Assembly (NCBI RefSeq): GCF_042650125.1
Contig: NZ_JBHSAP010000007.1
Coordinates: forward strand, 124,001 to 188,000
Source: Salinithrix halophila
GTDB taxonomy: Bacteria > Bacillota > Bacilli > Thermoactinomycetales > DSM-45169
Length of the DNA: 64,000 nucleotides
Reading direction: 5' to 3'
The position numbers were made by a program, and so were the translations under genes. The notes beneath the pieces are model-generated. The model was not told the origin of the DNA. It did not search any database and was given only the letters and a program-made list of their open reading frames with translations. Positions within the stretch are counted from its first letter, which is position 1. Each line of letters starts with the position of its first letter. Shown here piece after piece: positions 43,044 through 52,500 of this stretch.

Positions 43044-44678
43044 TCAGGACGCTACCTTAGGAAGAACCCGTTCCAAGATACTATTCAGGGTCTCCTGCAA
43101 GTCCTCTGTTCCGACACGTCCGACAAAGTCGTAAAAGGATTCCCCTTGCTGTTTCCGTTCTTTGAAATCAAGCAGTAAAGCCTTCACTACCTCGGGCAGA
43201 TACTCGGCGTCAATCTTCCCTTTTAGTTTTTCGTTGAATTTGCCGCCCCCATCGAGGGTTCCCCCTACGTAAATCTCAAAAGCTTCCACTAGGGCGTTTT
43301 TCTCTTTGGATTTCATCTTGATTCCCTGCAGACCGAGATCAGCAATTTGCCGCTGACCGCAAGAATTGGGGCAGCCGGTCATGTGGATACGGACCGGTGC
43401 ATCGACGGTCACCTCTCGATCCAGATACTCGGCCAATACACGCATCCGTTCCTTGGTCTCCGTTAAGGCGAGATTGCAGTACTCGATCCCGGTGCAGGAA
43501 ACCGCGTAACCAAGGAAATTTTCCGGTTGGGTGGAAATCCGCTCAAAAACTTTCTCCTTCAACAAATCCTCCACTTTTTCGTCGGGGATGTGAGGGATAA
43601 TGATATTTTGGGAGTTACAGTTGCGAATTTCACCCTTCCCGTATTCTTTGGAAATACGAGCTAGCTCAAAGACTTCATCGGCAGAGAGGCGTCCCACAGG
43701 GACATTTAATCCGATATATTTGGTCCCCTCTTGTTTTTGAGGATGGACCCCATAGAAATAACCGGCATTCCATTTCTGTACTTGATCGATGCCTGCCTCC
43801 GGAAGAGGGCCCGTATACTCCAAGAGTTTCTCCCTAAACTTCTCCGGACCCCAATCCGCCATCAGGAACTTAAGTCGTGCTCGGGTGCGTTTTGCCCGGT
43901 AGCCGAAATCCCGAAAAATGGTGGTGAGTGCCACCGCCACCTCTTTCACCTGTTCCGGACGGATAAACACATTCAGCTTTTCGGCGAGATAAGGCCGCGC
44001 AGAGAGGCCGCCCCCTACTTTCACATGGAACCCAGTCACCTCTTCACCATCGATCTCCTTGGTCGCCGGAACGAAGGAGACACAGTTGATCTCCGCGTGG
44101 GCGGCGTTGTGGATATTGGCACTAATGGACATTTTGTACTTCCGGGGAAGGTTGGAGAAGTCCTGATTAAACTGGAAGTACTCAAACACCTCTTTTACAA
44201 TCGGGCGGGTGTCAATCAATTCATGAGGATCGATCCCGGCGAGGGGATTCCCCATAATGTTTCTTGTGATATCCCCACAGGCTCCAGCAGTGGAGAGTCC
44301 CACTTGTTCCAGCCGGTTCAGGATGTCGGGGATCTCCTCAATCCGTAACCAATGGAACTGGACCGCCTGCCGTGTGGTGACATCGAAAATCCCTCTCCCA
44401 TAATCCCGGGCAATCCCAGCCAGCGTAACTGCTTGGTCATAATCGAGAATCCCGGATGGGACACAGACCCGCATCATGAAATAACCATCTTCTTTGGGTT
44501 TCTGCAGATAAAGCCCGGCCCATTTGAACATGGCCCATTTTTCTTTAGGAATCGAGTCGAAGCCTCCCTCGGCATAGAGGGGGATCTCCTTAAAAATTTC
44601 CAAACCGTCAAATTTCAGCTTATCTTTCTCCGTCTCATTCAACTTTTCGTCATTTACCCAATGCTTGACGTAAGCCAT
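43044..44678 (-). CDS. siroheme-dependent sulfite reductase
   Basis: Six-electron reduction of sulfite to sulfide. It belongs to the ferredoxin-type nitrite/sulfite reductase family: two repeats, siroheme-binding RTRARLKFL and VKVGGGLSA, and the [4Fe-4S] ligands CTGIEYC and GCPNSCGQ. It has about 544 residues and is single-subunit; no separate flavoprotein gene adjoins it, so the donor is likely ferredoxin. I chose the second ATG because the GAAGGGAG site lies too close to the first. It lies between cysC and the DUF3906 gene. Confidence 0.93.
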   Translation of the reverse strand: MAYVKHWVNDEKLNETEKDKLKFDGLEIFKEIPLYAEGGFDSIPKEKWAMFKWAGLYLQKPKEDGYFMMRVCVPSGILDYDQAVTLAGIARDYGRGIFDVTTRQAVQFHWLRIEEIPDILNRLEQVGLSTAGACGDITRNIMGNPLAGIDPHELIDTRPIVKEVFEYFQFNQDFSNLPRKYKMSISANIHNAAHAEINCVSFVPATKEIDGEEVTGFHVKVGGGLSARPYLAEKLNVFIRPEQVKEVAVALTTIFRDFGYRAKRTRARLKFLMADWGPEKFREKLLEYTGPLPEAGIDQVQKWNAGYFYGVHPQKQEGTKYIGLNVPVGRLSADEVFELARISKEYGKGEIRNCNSQNIIIPHIPDEKVEDLLKEKVFERISTQPENFLGYAVSCTGIEYCNLALTETKERMRVLAEYLDREVTVDAPVRIHMTGCPNSCGQRQIADLGLQGIKMKSKEKNALVEAFEIYVGGTLDGGGKFNEKLKGKIDAEYLPEVVKALLLDFKERKQQGESFYDFVGRVGTEDLQETLNSILERVLPKVAS

Positions 44679-44699
44679 CTCCATCTCTCCCTTCCTATG

Positions 44700-45293
44700 T
44701 TAAACGTGTCCGTTCTGCCGGAGAAAATCAATCACCCTCTGCACCGATTCTTCGATAGTCCATTCATCTGTCGGAATGGTGAGCTCTGGGTTAGCCGGTT
44801 CTTCATAGGGGGAACTAATCCCCGTAAACTCCGGAATCTCGCCCCGTCGTGCTTTTCCATAGAGTCCTTTCGGATCTCTCCGTTCGCACTCATCCAGGGA
44901 ACACTTCACATAAATCTCGATAAATTCTCCTTTGTCCAGGAGAGCCCGCACGTTATCCCGGTCCTCACGATAAGGGGAGATAAACGCAGTCAAAGCAAAT
45001 TGTCCGCTGTCGACAAAGAGCTTGGACACCTCCCCGATCCGGCGGATATTCTCTTTCCGGTCTTCCGGAGAAAACCCGAGTCCCTGGTTCAAGCCATGGC
45101 GGATGTTATCCCCGTCAAGGACATAACTCCGATTGCCAAGATCGTGGAGTCCCCGATCGACGGCGTTGGCCAAGGTTGACTTGCCGGAGCCGGAGAGGCC
45201 GGTAAACCAGAGGACTGCGCTGGAATGGCCGTTGAGCCTCCGCCGGTCTTCTTTGGTGACAGTGGTATGATGCCAGGTAATGTTGGTATTCAT
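44700..45293 (-). CDS. cysC: adenylylsulfate kinase
   Basis: Phosphorylates APS to PAPS. Walker A GLSGSGKSTLA and the CysC signature VLDGDNIRHGLNQGLGFSPEDRKENIRR are present, and the length of 197 residues is normal. TGAGGAGG lies upstream of the ATG. It lies between sat and sir. Because the reductase encoded nearby looks like an APS-type (cysteine pairs for an iron-sulfur centre), PAPS may not be the only route. Confidence 0.95.
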   Translation of the reverse strand: MNTNITWHHTTVTKEDRRRLNGHSSAVLWFTGLSGSGKSTLANAVDRGLHDLGNRSYVLDGDNIRHGLNQGLGFSPEDRKENIRRIGEVSKLFVDSGQFALTAFISPYREDRDNVRALLDKGEFIEIYVKCSLDECERRDPKGLYGKARRGEIPEFTGISSPYEEPANPELTIPTDEWTIEESVQRVIDFLRQNGHV

Positions 45294-45305
45294 GGCGGAT
45301 CCTCC

Positions 45306-46454
45306 TCAACCGGTGGTGACCGGAGTTTTCTGCATCCCTTTGATCAGAACGTCAGCCACTTCCGGGCGGCTGAAGGTGGCCGGCGGCCGTTCACCGTTCC
45401 GCAGCATCTCTCGGACTTTGGTTCCGGAGAGAGCCACGTGATCTTCCTTGTCGTGAGGACAGGTTTTGGCGGTTCCCATGTTCCCGCACTTCTTGCAGTA
45501 AAAGGAATGTTCAAAAAAGAGCGTGTTGATTCCCAGTTCTCCCGCTTCAAATTCGGAGAAAATCTTCTGGGCATCATAGGTGCCGTAATAATTCCCCACC
45601 CCCGCGTGATCCCTACCAACGATAAAGTGGGTGCAACCATAGTTCTTCCGAACCAGAGCGTGGAAGACGGCCTCCCGGGGGCCCGCGTAACGCATAGCCG
45701 CAGGGAAGACAGCCAGGAAGACTCGGTCAGCGGGGTAATACTTGTCAAGGAGCACTTCATAACTTTCCATCCGAACATCAGCCGGAATGTCATCGGATTT
45801 GGTTTCACCGACTAGGGGATTGAGGAAAAGCCCATCCACGGTCTCCAGGGCAGTCTTCTGAATGTATTCATGGGCCCGGTGAACCGGATTTCGCGTCTGG
45901 AATCCGACGACCGTCTTCCAACCCCGGCGTTTGAATTCTTCCCGTGTCGCAGAAGGATCCAAATGATAGCCGGCAAATGACTTTTCCGGTCGATTCACCA
46001 AGGTGATCGGCCCAGCGAGGTAGACATCCGGCCGGTCAAAAAGCTTCTTCACCCCGGGGTGAGCAAAATCCGCGGTCCGGTAGACATGCTCCGCTTCCAC
46101 CGTCTTATCCGGGACATATTTCTCCTCCAATTTCAGCACTCCGTATACAGTACCGTCCTTCACCAGTTTCACTTCTTCACCGAGAGTGAGAGAATCCGCC
46201 TTCTCCCGAGAGACGGGAAGGGTGATCGGGATGCTCCAGGGAAGACCGTCCGCCAAGCGCATATGGTGGACGACAGATAGATAATCCTCCCGATTCAAAA
46301 AACCGGTCAACGGGCTGTAAGCCCCGATTCCGATCAGCTCCAGGTCGCTCAGAGAAACTCCGTCCAACTCCACCTCATGCTTGAGGTCAGTAACGGAACG
46401 ATTCGGCTCCCAGCGGGTGATCAACCGTCCTCCATGGGGTAGACTCGTGCTCAT
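45306..46454 (-). CDS. sat: sulfate adenylyltransferase
   Basis: Activates sulfate with ATP to APS. It has 382 residues with the nucleotide motifs QTRNPVHRAHEY and GRDHAGVG. A zinc-type cluster is visible in CKKCGNMGTAKTCPH. It is the monofunctional homo-oligomeric Sat, not the CysDN type. AAGGAGAGG precedes the ATG. It is followed 12 bases later by cysC. Confidence 0.96.
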   Translation of the reverse strand: MSTSLPHGGRLITRWEPNRSVTDLKHEVELDGVSLSDLELIGIGAYSPLTGFLNREDYLSVVHHMRLADGLPWSIPITLPVSREKADSLTLGEEVKLVKDGTVYGVLKLEEKYVPDKTVEAEHVYRTADFAHPGVKKLFDRPDVYLAGPITLVNRPEKSFAGYHLDPSATREEFKRRGWKTVVGFQTRNPVHRAHEYIQKTALETVDGLFLNPLVGETKSDDIPADVRMESYEVLLDKYYPADRVFLAVFPAAMRYAGPREAVFHALVRKNYGCTHFIVGRDHAGVGNYYGTYDAQKIFSEFEAGELGINTLFFEHSFYCKKCGNMGTAKTCPHDKEDHVALSGTKVREMLRNGERPPATFSRPEVADVLIKGMQKTPVTTG

Positions 46455-46503
46455 GCCATTCCTCTCCTTCCAGCTTTTCTTATCTGTTTACTCGGATTAG
46501 AAA

Positions 46504-47583
46504 TTAAATTCCGCCCCCGTGCTCGTGCAGGGACCTCTTTTCTTCTCGTACCGTCCGCATCAGACTGATAGAGCCTGCCGTTGCTAGAAAAACACTGGTA
46601 AGAACGATGACGGACCAGAGATCGACGTTAACCAGCCCTTTCACCAGCCCGTAAGCGATAACCAGGGAAAATACCGGCGAGACGAGCCACACTTTCAACA
46701 TCTGCGCGATCACGTTTTTTTGCCAAAGGGAAAATCCGTTTTTAGCTGTGCCGATCCCGATAATGGCCGACGTGGTGATCTGGGTGAGGGGCACCGGAAT
46801 TCCAAGCATCGATGCCCCGATCACGAGTCCTGCTCCCGTTCCGGAAACAGCGGTTCCCTCCAGAAGGGAAAGATTGGTGATCTTCTTCCCATTCGTCTCC
46901 AACACCTTGCCTCCGAGAAGAATTGCCCCGAGGGCGACGAAGAAACCGCCGTAGAAAATGCCGTCGGAGACAGAGAGGAGGTTGGCCCCGACAAGGGGAC
47001 CGACGGCGTTAGCCACATTGTTCATGCCGGCAGAGAAAGCTTCCATAAAACCGGCGAATAAGAGAAGAAAGGCCAGCCATCGTTGCACCTTCCGCTCCCG
47101 AAGCCTGGGGAAGCGCCGCTGTATCCAGTGGATCAACCAACCAGCAACCAACGCCATCAGGAAAGCGACCACCGGTACCGCTAGCCAGAAGAGAAGGATG
47201 GTAATCAGCTTGGATAGGTAGACCGCCTGGAAAGCCACCCCCACTCCTACAACCGCCCCAACCGTGACTTCACTCGTGGACAGGGGGATGCCGAGGAGGT
47301 TGGCGATGAACAGGGAGAGACAGGCAGCTGATAGAATGATGACAGCCAGCTTGATAGTCATGAGCGAGCCGGGAATAATTCCTGACCCGATCGTCTTCGC
47401 TACTTCTCCCCCGCCCAGGGCTGCTCCCAAAAAAACCCCCAAACCTGCCAAAGCCAAAGCGGCAAGACGCCTCTTGACGGCACCGGCACCGTAAGCTACA
47501 CCCATCGAGGCCGCCGCTCCGCTCGCTCCGATGTTCATCGCGAAAAAGAAAGCTACCGCGTATCCAACATAAAGGATCGTCAT
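46504..47583 (-). CDS. PiT-family permease, probable sulfate transporter
   Basis: Membrane protein of 359 residues with about ten helices and two copies of the PiT motif: ANIGASGAAASMGVAYGAGAV-type near the N-terminus and GMNNVANAVGPLVGANL in the middle. In B. subtilis the relative in the cysH operon (YlnA/CysP) imports sulfate. Its position between cysH and sat makes sulfate the likely substrate here, but phosphate cannot be excluded. AAGGGG lies before the ATG. Confidence 0.85.
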   Translation of the reverse strand: MTILYVGYAVAFFFAMNIGASGAAASMGVAYGAGAVKRRLAALALAGLGVFLGAALGGGEVAKTIGSGIIPGSLMTIKLAVIILSAACLSLFIANLLGIPLSTSEVTVGAVVGVGVAFQAVYLSKLITILLFWLAVPVVAFLMALVAGWLIHWIQRRFPRLRERKVQRWLAFLLLFAGFMEAFSAGMNNVANAVGPLVGANLLSVSDGIFYGGFFVALGAILLGGKVLETNGKKITNLSLLEGTAVSGTGAGLVIGASMLGIPVPLTQITTSAIIGIGTAKNGFSLWQKNVIAQMLKVWLVSPVFSLVIAYGLVKGLVNVDLWSVIVLTSVFLATAGSISLMRTVREEKRSLHEHGGGI

Positions 47584-47601
47584 GGTTTCCCCTTACCTTT
47601 G

Positions 47602-48324
47602 TCACGGATTAACATGGAGACCGCATTCCGTCTTTTGAATACCGGTCCACCTACCTGCCCGGGAATCCTCTCCCTCGGCCACCGGGCGTGTACATTTGTC
47701 GCAGCCGATGCTGGGATATCCGCGGTCGTGAAGGAGGTTGTAGGGAAGATCCTTCTCCCGGATGTAATCCCAAACATCCTCCCAGGTCCAATGAATGAGC
47801 GGGCATACCTTCACTGCCTGAAACCGTCTATCTTGATTAAGGAACTGGGTGAAACGCCTTGTGGGGGACTGATCCCGACGAAGGCCGGAAATCCATGCCG
47901 TCACCTGTGAAAGCGCCCGTTCCAGGGGAACAATCTTACGAATGTGACAACACAGATTGGGATTCCGTTCCCATAAGGCGTCTCCATGGCGGTTTGCCTG
48001 TTCTTCCAGGGTGAGATCCGGTTCCAGCATGTCAATACGCAAATCGGGATACCGCTTTTTCACCTGTTCAATCACGTCATATGTCTCTTTGAAGTGAAGA
48101 TCCGTATCGAGAAAAACTACTTTGGCATTTGGTTTTACCCGGGATATCAGATCGATAAGGACCATCCCCTCCGCCCCAAAACTACAGGCGTAGACAAGGC
48201 CTTCTCCATAATGGTCAAAGGCCCACTTCAGAACACTCATGCTCCCTTTCAACGGGTCTCCGATAGGGAAAACAGGCTTTTTCTCCACGGTTTCCCAGGT
48301 CTCATACGTTAGTCGGGCACCCAA
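47602..48324 (-). CDS. cysH: phosphoadenylyl/adenylyl-sulfate reductase
   Basis: Reduces APS or PAPS to sulfite. It has a PAPS-reductase core with ACSFGAEGMVLIDL and SGLRRDQSPTR. The cysteine pairs NLCCHIRK and GCDKC mark the [4Fe-4S] APS-reductase branch found in Bacillus; the C-terminal ECGLH holds the catalytic Cys. I chose the TTG at 48324 (about 240 residues), with AGGAGG eight bases upstream; the longer frame has no site. It is the second gene behind the SAM riboswitch. Confidence 0.94.
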   Translation of the reverse strand: MGARLTYETWETVEKKPVFPIGDPLKGSMSVLKWAFDHYGEGLVYACSFGAEGMVLIDLISRVKPNAKVVFLDTDLHFKETYDVIEQVKKRYPDLRIDMLEPDLTLEEQANRHGDALWERNPNLCCHIRKIVPLERALSQVTAWISGLRRDQSPTRRFTQFLNQDRRFQAVKVCPLIHWTWEDVWDYIREKDLPYNLLHDRGYPSIGCDKCTRPVAEGEDSRAGRWTGIQKTECGLHVNP

Positions 48325-48402
48325 GTGGACCACCTCCTCCAGTTTGTTCAATATCCAAAAAGACGGCCTGAACCCAAGTGGGCCAGGCCGCCTCCAGTTT
48401 GT
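48318..48402 (-). repeat. direct repeat over the cysH ribosome site and preceding terminator
   Basis: Two similar 30-32-base copies, 48318-48347 (cysH ribosome site and start) and 48371-48402 (the terminator), share CCCAAGTGG and CCTCCAGTTTGT at their ends with differences in between. The second copy supplies the 5' arm of the terminator hairpin. It looks like a small tandem duplication. Confidence 0.7.
48356..48390 (-). terminator. intrinsic terminator between yezD-like gene and cysH
   Basis: On the minus strand CGGCCTG (48390-48384) pairs with CAGGCCG (48370-48364), followed by TCTTTTTGG. It lies 50 bases after the yezD-like stop and would limit read-through into cysH. Confidence 0.85.
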
Positions 48403-48420
48403 CTGGTCAGCGCCTTTATT

Positions 48421-48570
48421 TTATCGGATTCGAATTTTTTCGTTTTTTTCCAACTGGATTACTTTCCCGTCCTGAACCACCAACGTAATCGAACCGTATT
48501 GCATCGTGTCCAGCATGTGACGGATTTGCTCCGCTATGGTATCGAAACCGCTCGATTCCTTTTTTGCCAC
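48421..48570 (-). CDS. YezD family (DUF2292) small protein
   Basis: A 49-residue frame too short for usual gene calling. The product starts MAKKESSGFD and ends VVQDGKVIQLEKNEKIRIR, matching the YezD family of small proteins that go with sulfur genes in Bacillales. The GTG start has AAAAGGGGACGG upstream. It is the first gene behind the S-box riboswitch and is followed by its own terminator. The function is unknown; the regulated position suggests a role in sulfur metabolism. Confidence 0.85.
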   Translation of the reverse strand: MAKKESSGFDTIAEQIRHMLDTMQYGSITLVVQDGKVIQLEKNEKIRIR

Positions 48571-48589
48571 CGAACCGTCCCCTTTTCAT

Positions 48590-48618
48590 AAAAAAAGTCT
48601 TTCCATTTTGGAAAGACT
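48590..48618 (-). terminator. S-box terminator
   Basis: On the minus strand AGTCTTTCC and GGAAAGACT pair and are followed by seven Ts. It is the SAM-controlled terminator of the riboswitch. Confidence 0.92.
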
Positions 48619-48644
48619 GGGTAGGCAATTATTCATCCTATCAC

Positions 48645-48755
48645 CTTATCTTCCAAAATGGTTCCCATTTTGCTGGAGTTGGCACCTTGCAGCCTTGCAG
48701 GCCATGCAGGTTGCCGGGCTTCATAGGGCCAGATCCCTCCGCCTCTCTGGATAAG
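48645..48755 (-). promoter_or_regulatory. SAM riboswitch (S-box)
   Basis: On the minus strand the aptamer starts CTTATCCAGAGAGGCGGAGG and holds the conserved CTGGCCC, ATGAAGCCCGGCAACC, AAGGTGCCAACTCC blocks, closing with GATAAG that pairs with CTTATC to form P1. SAM binding should favour the terminator at 48590-48618 and so switch off the sulfur operon when methionine/SAM is plentiful. Confidence 0.97.
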
Positions 48756-48766
48756 TGTTGCTATTT

Positions 48767-48795
48767 AGTTTAGTGCCTCACAGGCGGGAAGTCAA
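48767..48795 (-). promoter_or_regulatory. sigma-A promoter of the sulfur operon
   Basis: On the minus strand TTGACT (48795-48790) and TAAACT (48772-48767) are separated by 17 bases. It lies just upstream of the S-box aptamer. Confidence 0.75.
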
Positions 48796-48874
48796 CCCTT
48801 TTTCCCTAGTTTTTAGATCGGATTTACACATTTTAATCCGCCATCCGGAAACCCTGTCCCATTGATGGATACCA

Positions 48875-48911
48875 AAAGACCTCGGGAGCAACAGAATTCC
48901 CCGAGGTCTTT
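48875..48911 (-). terminator. terminator after the pgpA-like gene
   Basis: AAAGACCTCGGG and CCCGAGGTCTTT pair with a loop of about 13 bases. It lies just after the stop codon at 48913. Confidence 0.8.
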
Positions 48912-48912
48912 C

Positions 48913-49452
48913 CTATTCCTTTGATTCAATGGACTTCTCCACCGGCCCATCCTCATGGAGAGCAAGGTCGGCTCGGTATCGCTCCATGTCTGGTTTTTCA
49001 TGGGCGATCCGCGCAGAAGCGGCGGCGGCGACACCGGCCACGAGATCGTCCAGGAAAACATGAATCCGACCACTGTGGTTGTTTAACCGACGGATAACGC
49101 CCAGTTTGGTTTTGTCCAGATAGCCAAAACTAGTCAGCCCGATGGTGCCGTAAACATTGGTAATGGAAAGGGCCAGAATTTCATCCAATCCGTAAAGGGG
49201 TTCGTCCACCTCCATCATCCGTTGCAAGGGTACGGGCAAACACTTCCTCTCCGCCAAACTATCCAAGGCGATTCCGGTTATGAGGGCATGTTGAACTTCC
49301 CGCTTTTTCAATACCTGTTCAACACTATCCCGACACTGTTTTTTCTCCAACTGTTTATGATAGGGACGTTGCAGTTCATAAGCGATGTCAGAGATATCCT
49401 CTAGGGTGACGCCCCGCTCGGAGAGGAGACGGACAACATGATTATAAAACAA
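48913..49452 (-). CDS. phosphatidylglycerophosphatase A family protein (YutG-like)
   Basis: A soluble-looking relative of PgpA, 179 residues. The C-terminal domain contains GTIGLTSFGYLDKTKLGVIRRLN and VFLDDLVAGVAAAA, the PgpA-like pattern. PgpA dephosphorylates phosphatidylglycerophosphate; the Bacillus YutG group has this domain without the full membrane part, and its activity is less certain. The start is TTG behind GAGAGGGTGGG. It follows dnaE by 57 bases on the same strand. Confidence 0.75.
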   Translation of the reverse strand: MFYNHVVRLLSERGVTLEDISDIAYELQRPYHKQLEKKQCRDSVEQVLKKREVQHALITGIALDSLAERKCLPVPLQRMMEVDEPLYGLDEILALSITNVYGTIGLTSFGYLDKTKLGVIRRLNNHSGRIHVFLDDLVAGVAAAASARIAHEKPDMERYRADLALHEDGPVEKSIESKE

Positions 49453-49508
49453 GGGAACCCACCCTCTCCTTCGATCCGTCGTGATTCATCCTATGTAACC
49501 CGCTTGAA

Positions 49509-52500
49509 TCAGGTGCGGGTGGTGGGAGACTCTTTCAATCGAAAAGAGTGCTTACCTAGGATATCCTCCACACGACTTTTGCATTCTTCCGACGGATGGA
49601 TCCCGTACTTGGTTGCAGGAAGAGCTAGCACCTTCCCCGAGGATTCATAGTAGAGGCGGACGGGGGTCTTCCCCTTGTGAGACAATAGGAGGCGTTTCAG
49701 CGCTTCCAATGTTTCAGCCCCTTCCCGCTCCCGACTGATCCGGATATAAGCTTCGACTCCACCACGCTGCGGCTTCTCATCCATCGCAGGAGATTCTTGC
49801 TTTCGTGGAAGCCTCCCGCCATGAGTCCCTTTTTCCCGTTCCAGCCGTTCCAAGTCCTCGAAGGTATCGGTTAGGATTTTCACGCCGTTTTCATGGTGGT
49901 TCACCTTGCCGCTGACGCGAATAGGCCGATCAAGCTGCAACAGGGTGCGATATTGACGCAACGTACGGGGAAAGACAACCAACTCCGCCTCACGGGAAAA
50001 CTCCTCCAACGTAACGAATGCCATCCCCTCGCCTTTCTTGGTGGTGATCGCTTTCACATCCCGGATCATTCCGGCTATGGTCACCCGTTCCTCTTCCCGG
50101 GCAGAATCTAGATCAGACACCGTGTGGCTGGTGACACGGGCTATCGTCTCTCGAAAACCATCGAGGGGATGGCCGGATAAATAGAGGCCGAGGAGCTCCC
50201 GCTCCATTTCCAATCTCTCTCTTTCGCGGAATGGTTTTACCCCGTCATAGCTGAAACGTGTCTGATGCATCTCCGGTCCGTCCTCAAACAACTTCAATTG
50301 GTCCTCGGACTGACGTCGCTGATAATCTCCTCCGCGTTCCATCGCCTCATCCAGCATCGCCAACGCCTGGGCCCGATGCTCTGGTAAACTATCCATCGCT
50401 CCACACTGGATCAGGGACTCAATCACCCTCCGGTTGCAGGTGCGCAAATCCACCCGCTGACAGAAGTCAAAGAGATCATGGAAGGGTTTTTGCCGACGTT
50501 CTTTCAGGATGGAGGTGATGGCATGGGTGCCCACGTTTTTAATGGCCGCCAACCCGACCCGGATCGCATTCCCTTTGACGGCAAAAGCTCGCTCACTTTC
50601 ATTGACATCAGGGTGGAGAACCCGAATTCCCATCCGGCGGCAATCCTCGATGTATTCCGCCATCTTTCCATGGCTCCCCATCACAGTTGTCAGAAGCGCT
50701 GACATAAAGTAGAGCGGATAATTGGCTTTCAAGAAAGCCGTCTGATAGGCCAGCACTGCATAGGCAGCGGAGTGGCTCCGATTAAATCCGTAGTCAGCGA
50801 AGCGGACGATCAGATCATACACTTTCCCTCCCGTTTCTTCACTGTAACCCTGTTTTATCGCACCCTTGATAAAGACAGCCCGTTGTTCGTTCAGGATCCT
50901 CCGTTTCTTTTTGGAAACCGCTCGGCGCAAAATGTCCGCCTGCCCCAACGTAAAGCCGGCCATCTGGCTCGCAATCCGCATGATTTGCTCCTGGTAGACG
51001 ATAATCCCGTAGGTGTTGGAGAGAATCGGCTTCAGATCAGGATGGGGGTAATCCACTTTTTCCTGCCCGTGCTTGGCACGTATAAAACGGGGAATCTGTT
51101 CCATCGGTCCTGGTCGGTACAGAGCCAAGACGGCAATCAGATCTTCGAAACTCGTCGGCTTCAACTCTCGGAGCACCTTTCGCATTCCCGCTGACTCCAG
51201 CTGGAAAACACCTGCCGTCTCCCCCTTGGAAAGCATCCGGTATGTAGCCGGGTCGTCGTACTCCGAATCCCTGAAGTCAATGGTGACCCCTTCTTTTTCC
51301 CGGATCGCGTCCACAGCTTGTTCGATGACTGTCAGATTTCGTAACCCTAGAAAGTCCGCCTTCAGAAGACCGATCTCCTCCAGCACCTCCATCGGGTACT
51401 GGGTGAGACTGATCCCTTCATTCCCCTGTTCCAGAGGAACATAATCCGTTAAATCCCCTTTGGAGATAACGACTCCAGCAGCGTGAGTGGAAACGTGGCG
51501 GGGCAGCCCCTCCACCTTGGCTACTGTCTCCATCAATCGCGTAAGGCGAGGATCTTTCCGGCTCCACTTAGCCAGCTCGGAGTCCGGCTTCATCACTTGT
51601 TCTAAGGTGACACCAGGGCCCGCCGGAATCATCTTAGCCGCCTTGTCCACATCGGCATAAGGAAGTCCCATTACCCGTCCCACATCACGCACAGCAGCCC
51701 GTGGCGCCATGGTTCCGAAGGTGATGATCTGGGCGACACGGTGGTCCCCATATTTCCGAGTGACGTACCCGATCACCTCATCCCGCCGCTCATAATTAAA
51801 GTCGATATCGATATCCGGCATGTTGATTCGCTCCGGATTAAGGAAACGTTCAAAAAGGAGCTTATATCGAATGGGATCGATATCGGTGATGAAAAGGACA
51901 TAGGCAACGAGGCTGCCTGCCGCCGACCCCCGTCCCGGCCCGACGGCAATCCCCTTCTCTCGAGCAAACCGGATGAAATCCCAAACGATCAAGAAGTAGT
52001 CTGAAAACCCCATTTCGTTAATCACGGACAACTCGTACTCCAGGCGTTTTCGAACCGCATCGGAGAGGGTGCCATAGCGCTCCTCCGCCCCTTGGAAACA
52101 AAGCTGCCGGAGATGCCCGGCGGCTGTCTCTCCTTCCGGAACCGGAAACGCCGGCAAGAGTCTTCCGCCAAGGGGAATCTCCACCCGGCACCGGTCAGCA
52201 ATTCGGCGGGTATTTTTGACCGCCTCCGGAACACGGGCGAAAAGGCGTTTCATCTCCTCGGCACTCTTCAGATAAAATTCCTCTGAAGGAAAGCGCATCC
52301 GATCCTTCTCTTCCAGTTTCCTGTTGGTCCCGATGCAGAGGAGGCAATCCTGGACCGTGGCATCTTCTTTCTCGATATAATGAAGGTCGTTGGTGGCCAC
52401 CAAGGGAATTTCCATCGCCTGAGAGAGTCCGATCAGCTGCCGATTGACTTTTTGCTGTTCCGGTAAACCATGATCCTGAAGTTCAAAAAAGAAGTGTTCT

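Noticed and set aside
44352..45179. A 275-codon plus-strand frame across sir and cysC
   Set aside because: It spans two real minus-strand genes and their intergenic gap without any domain of its own.
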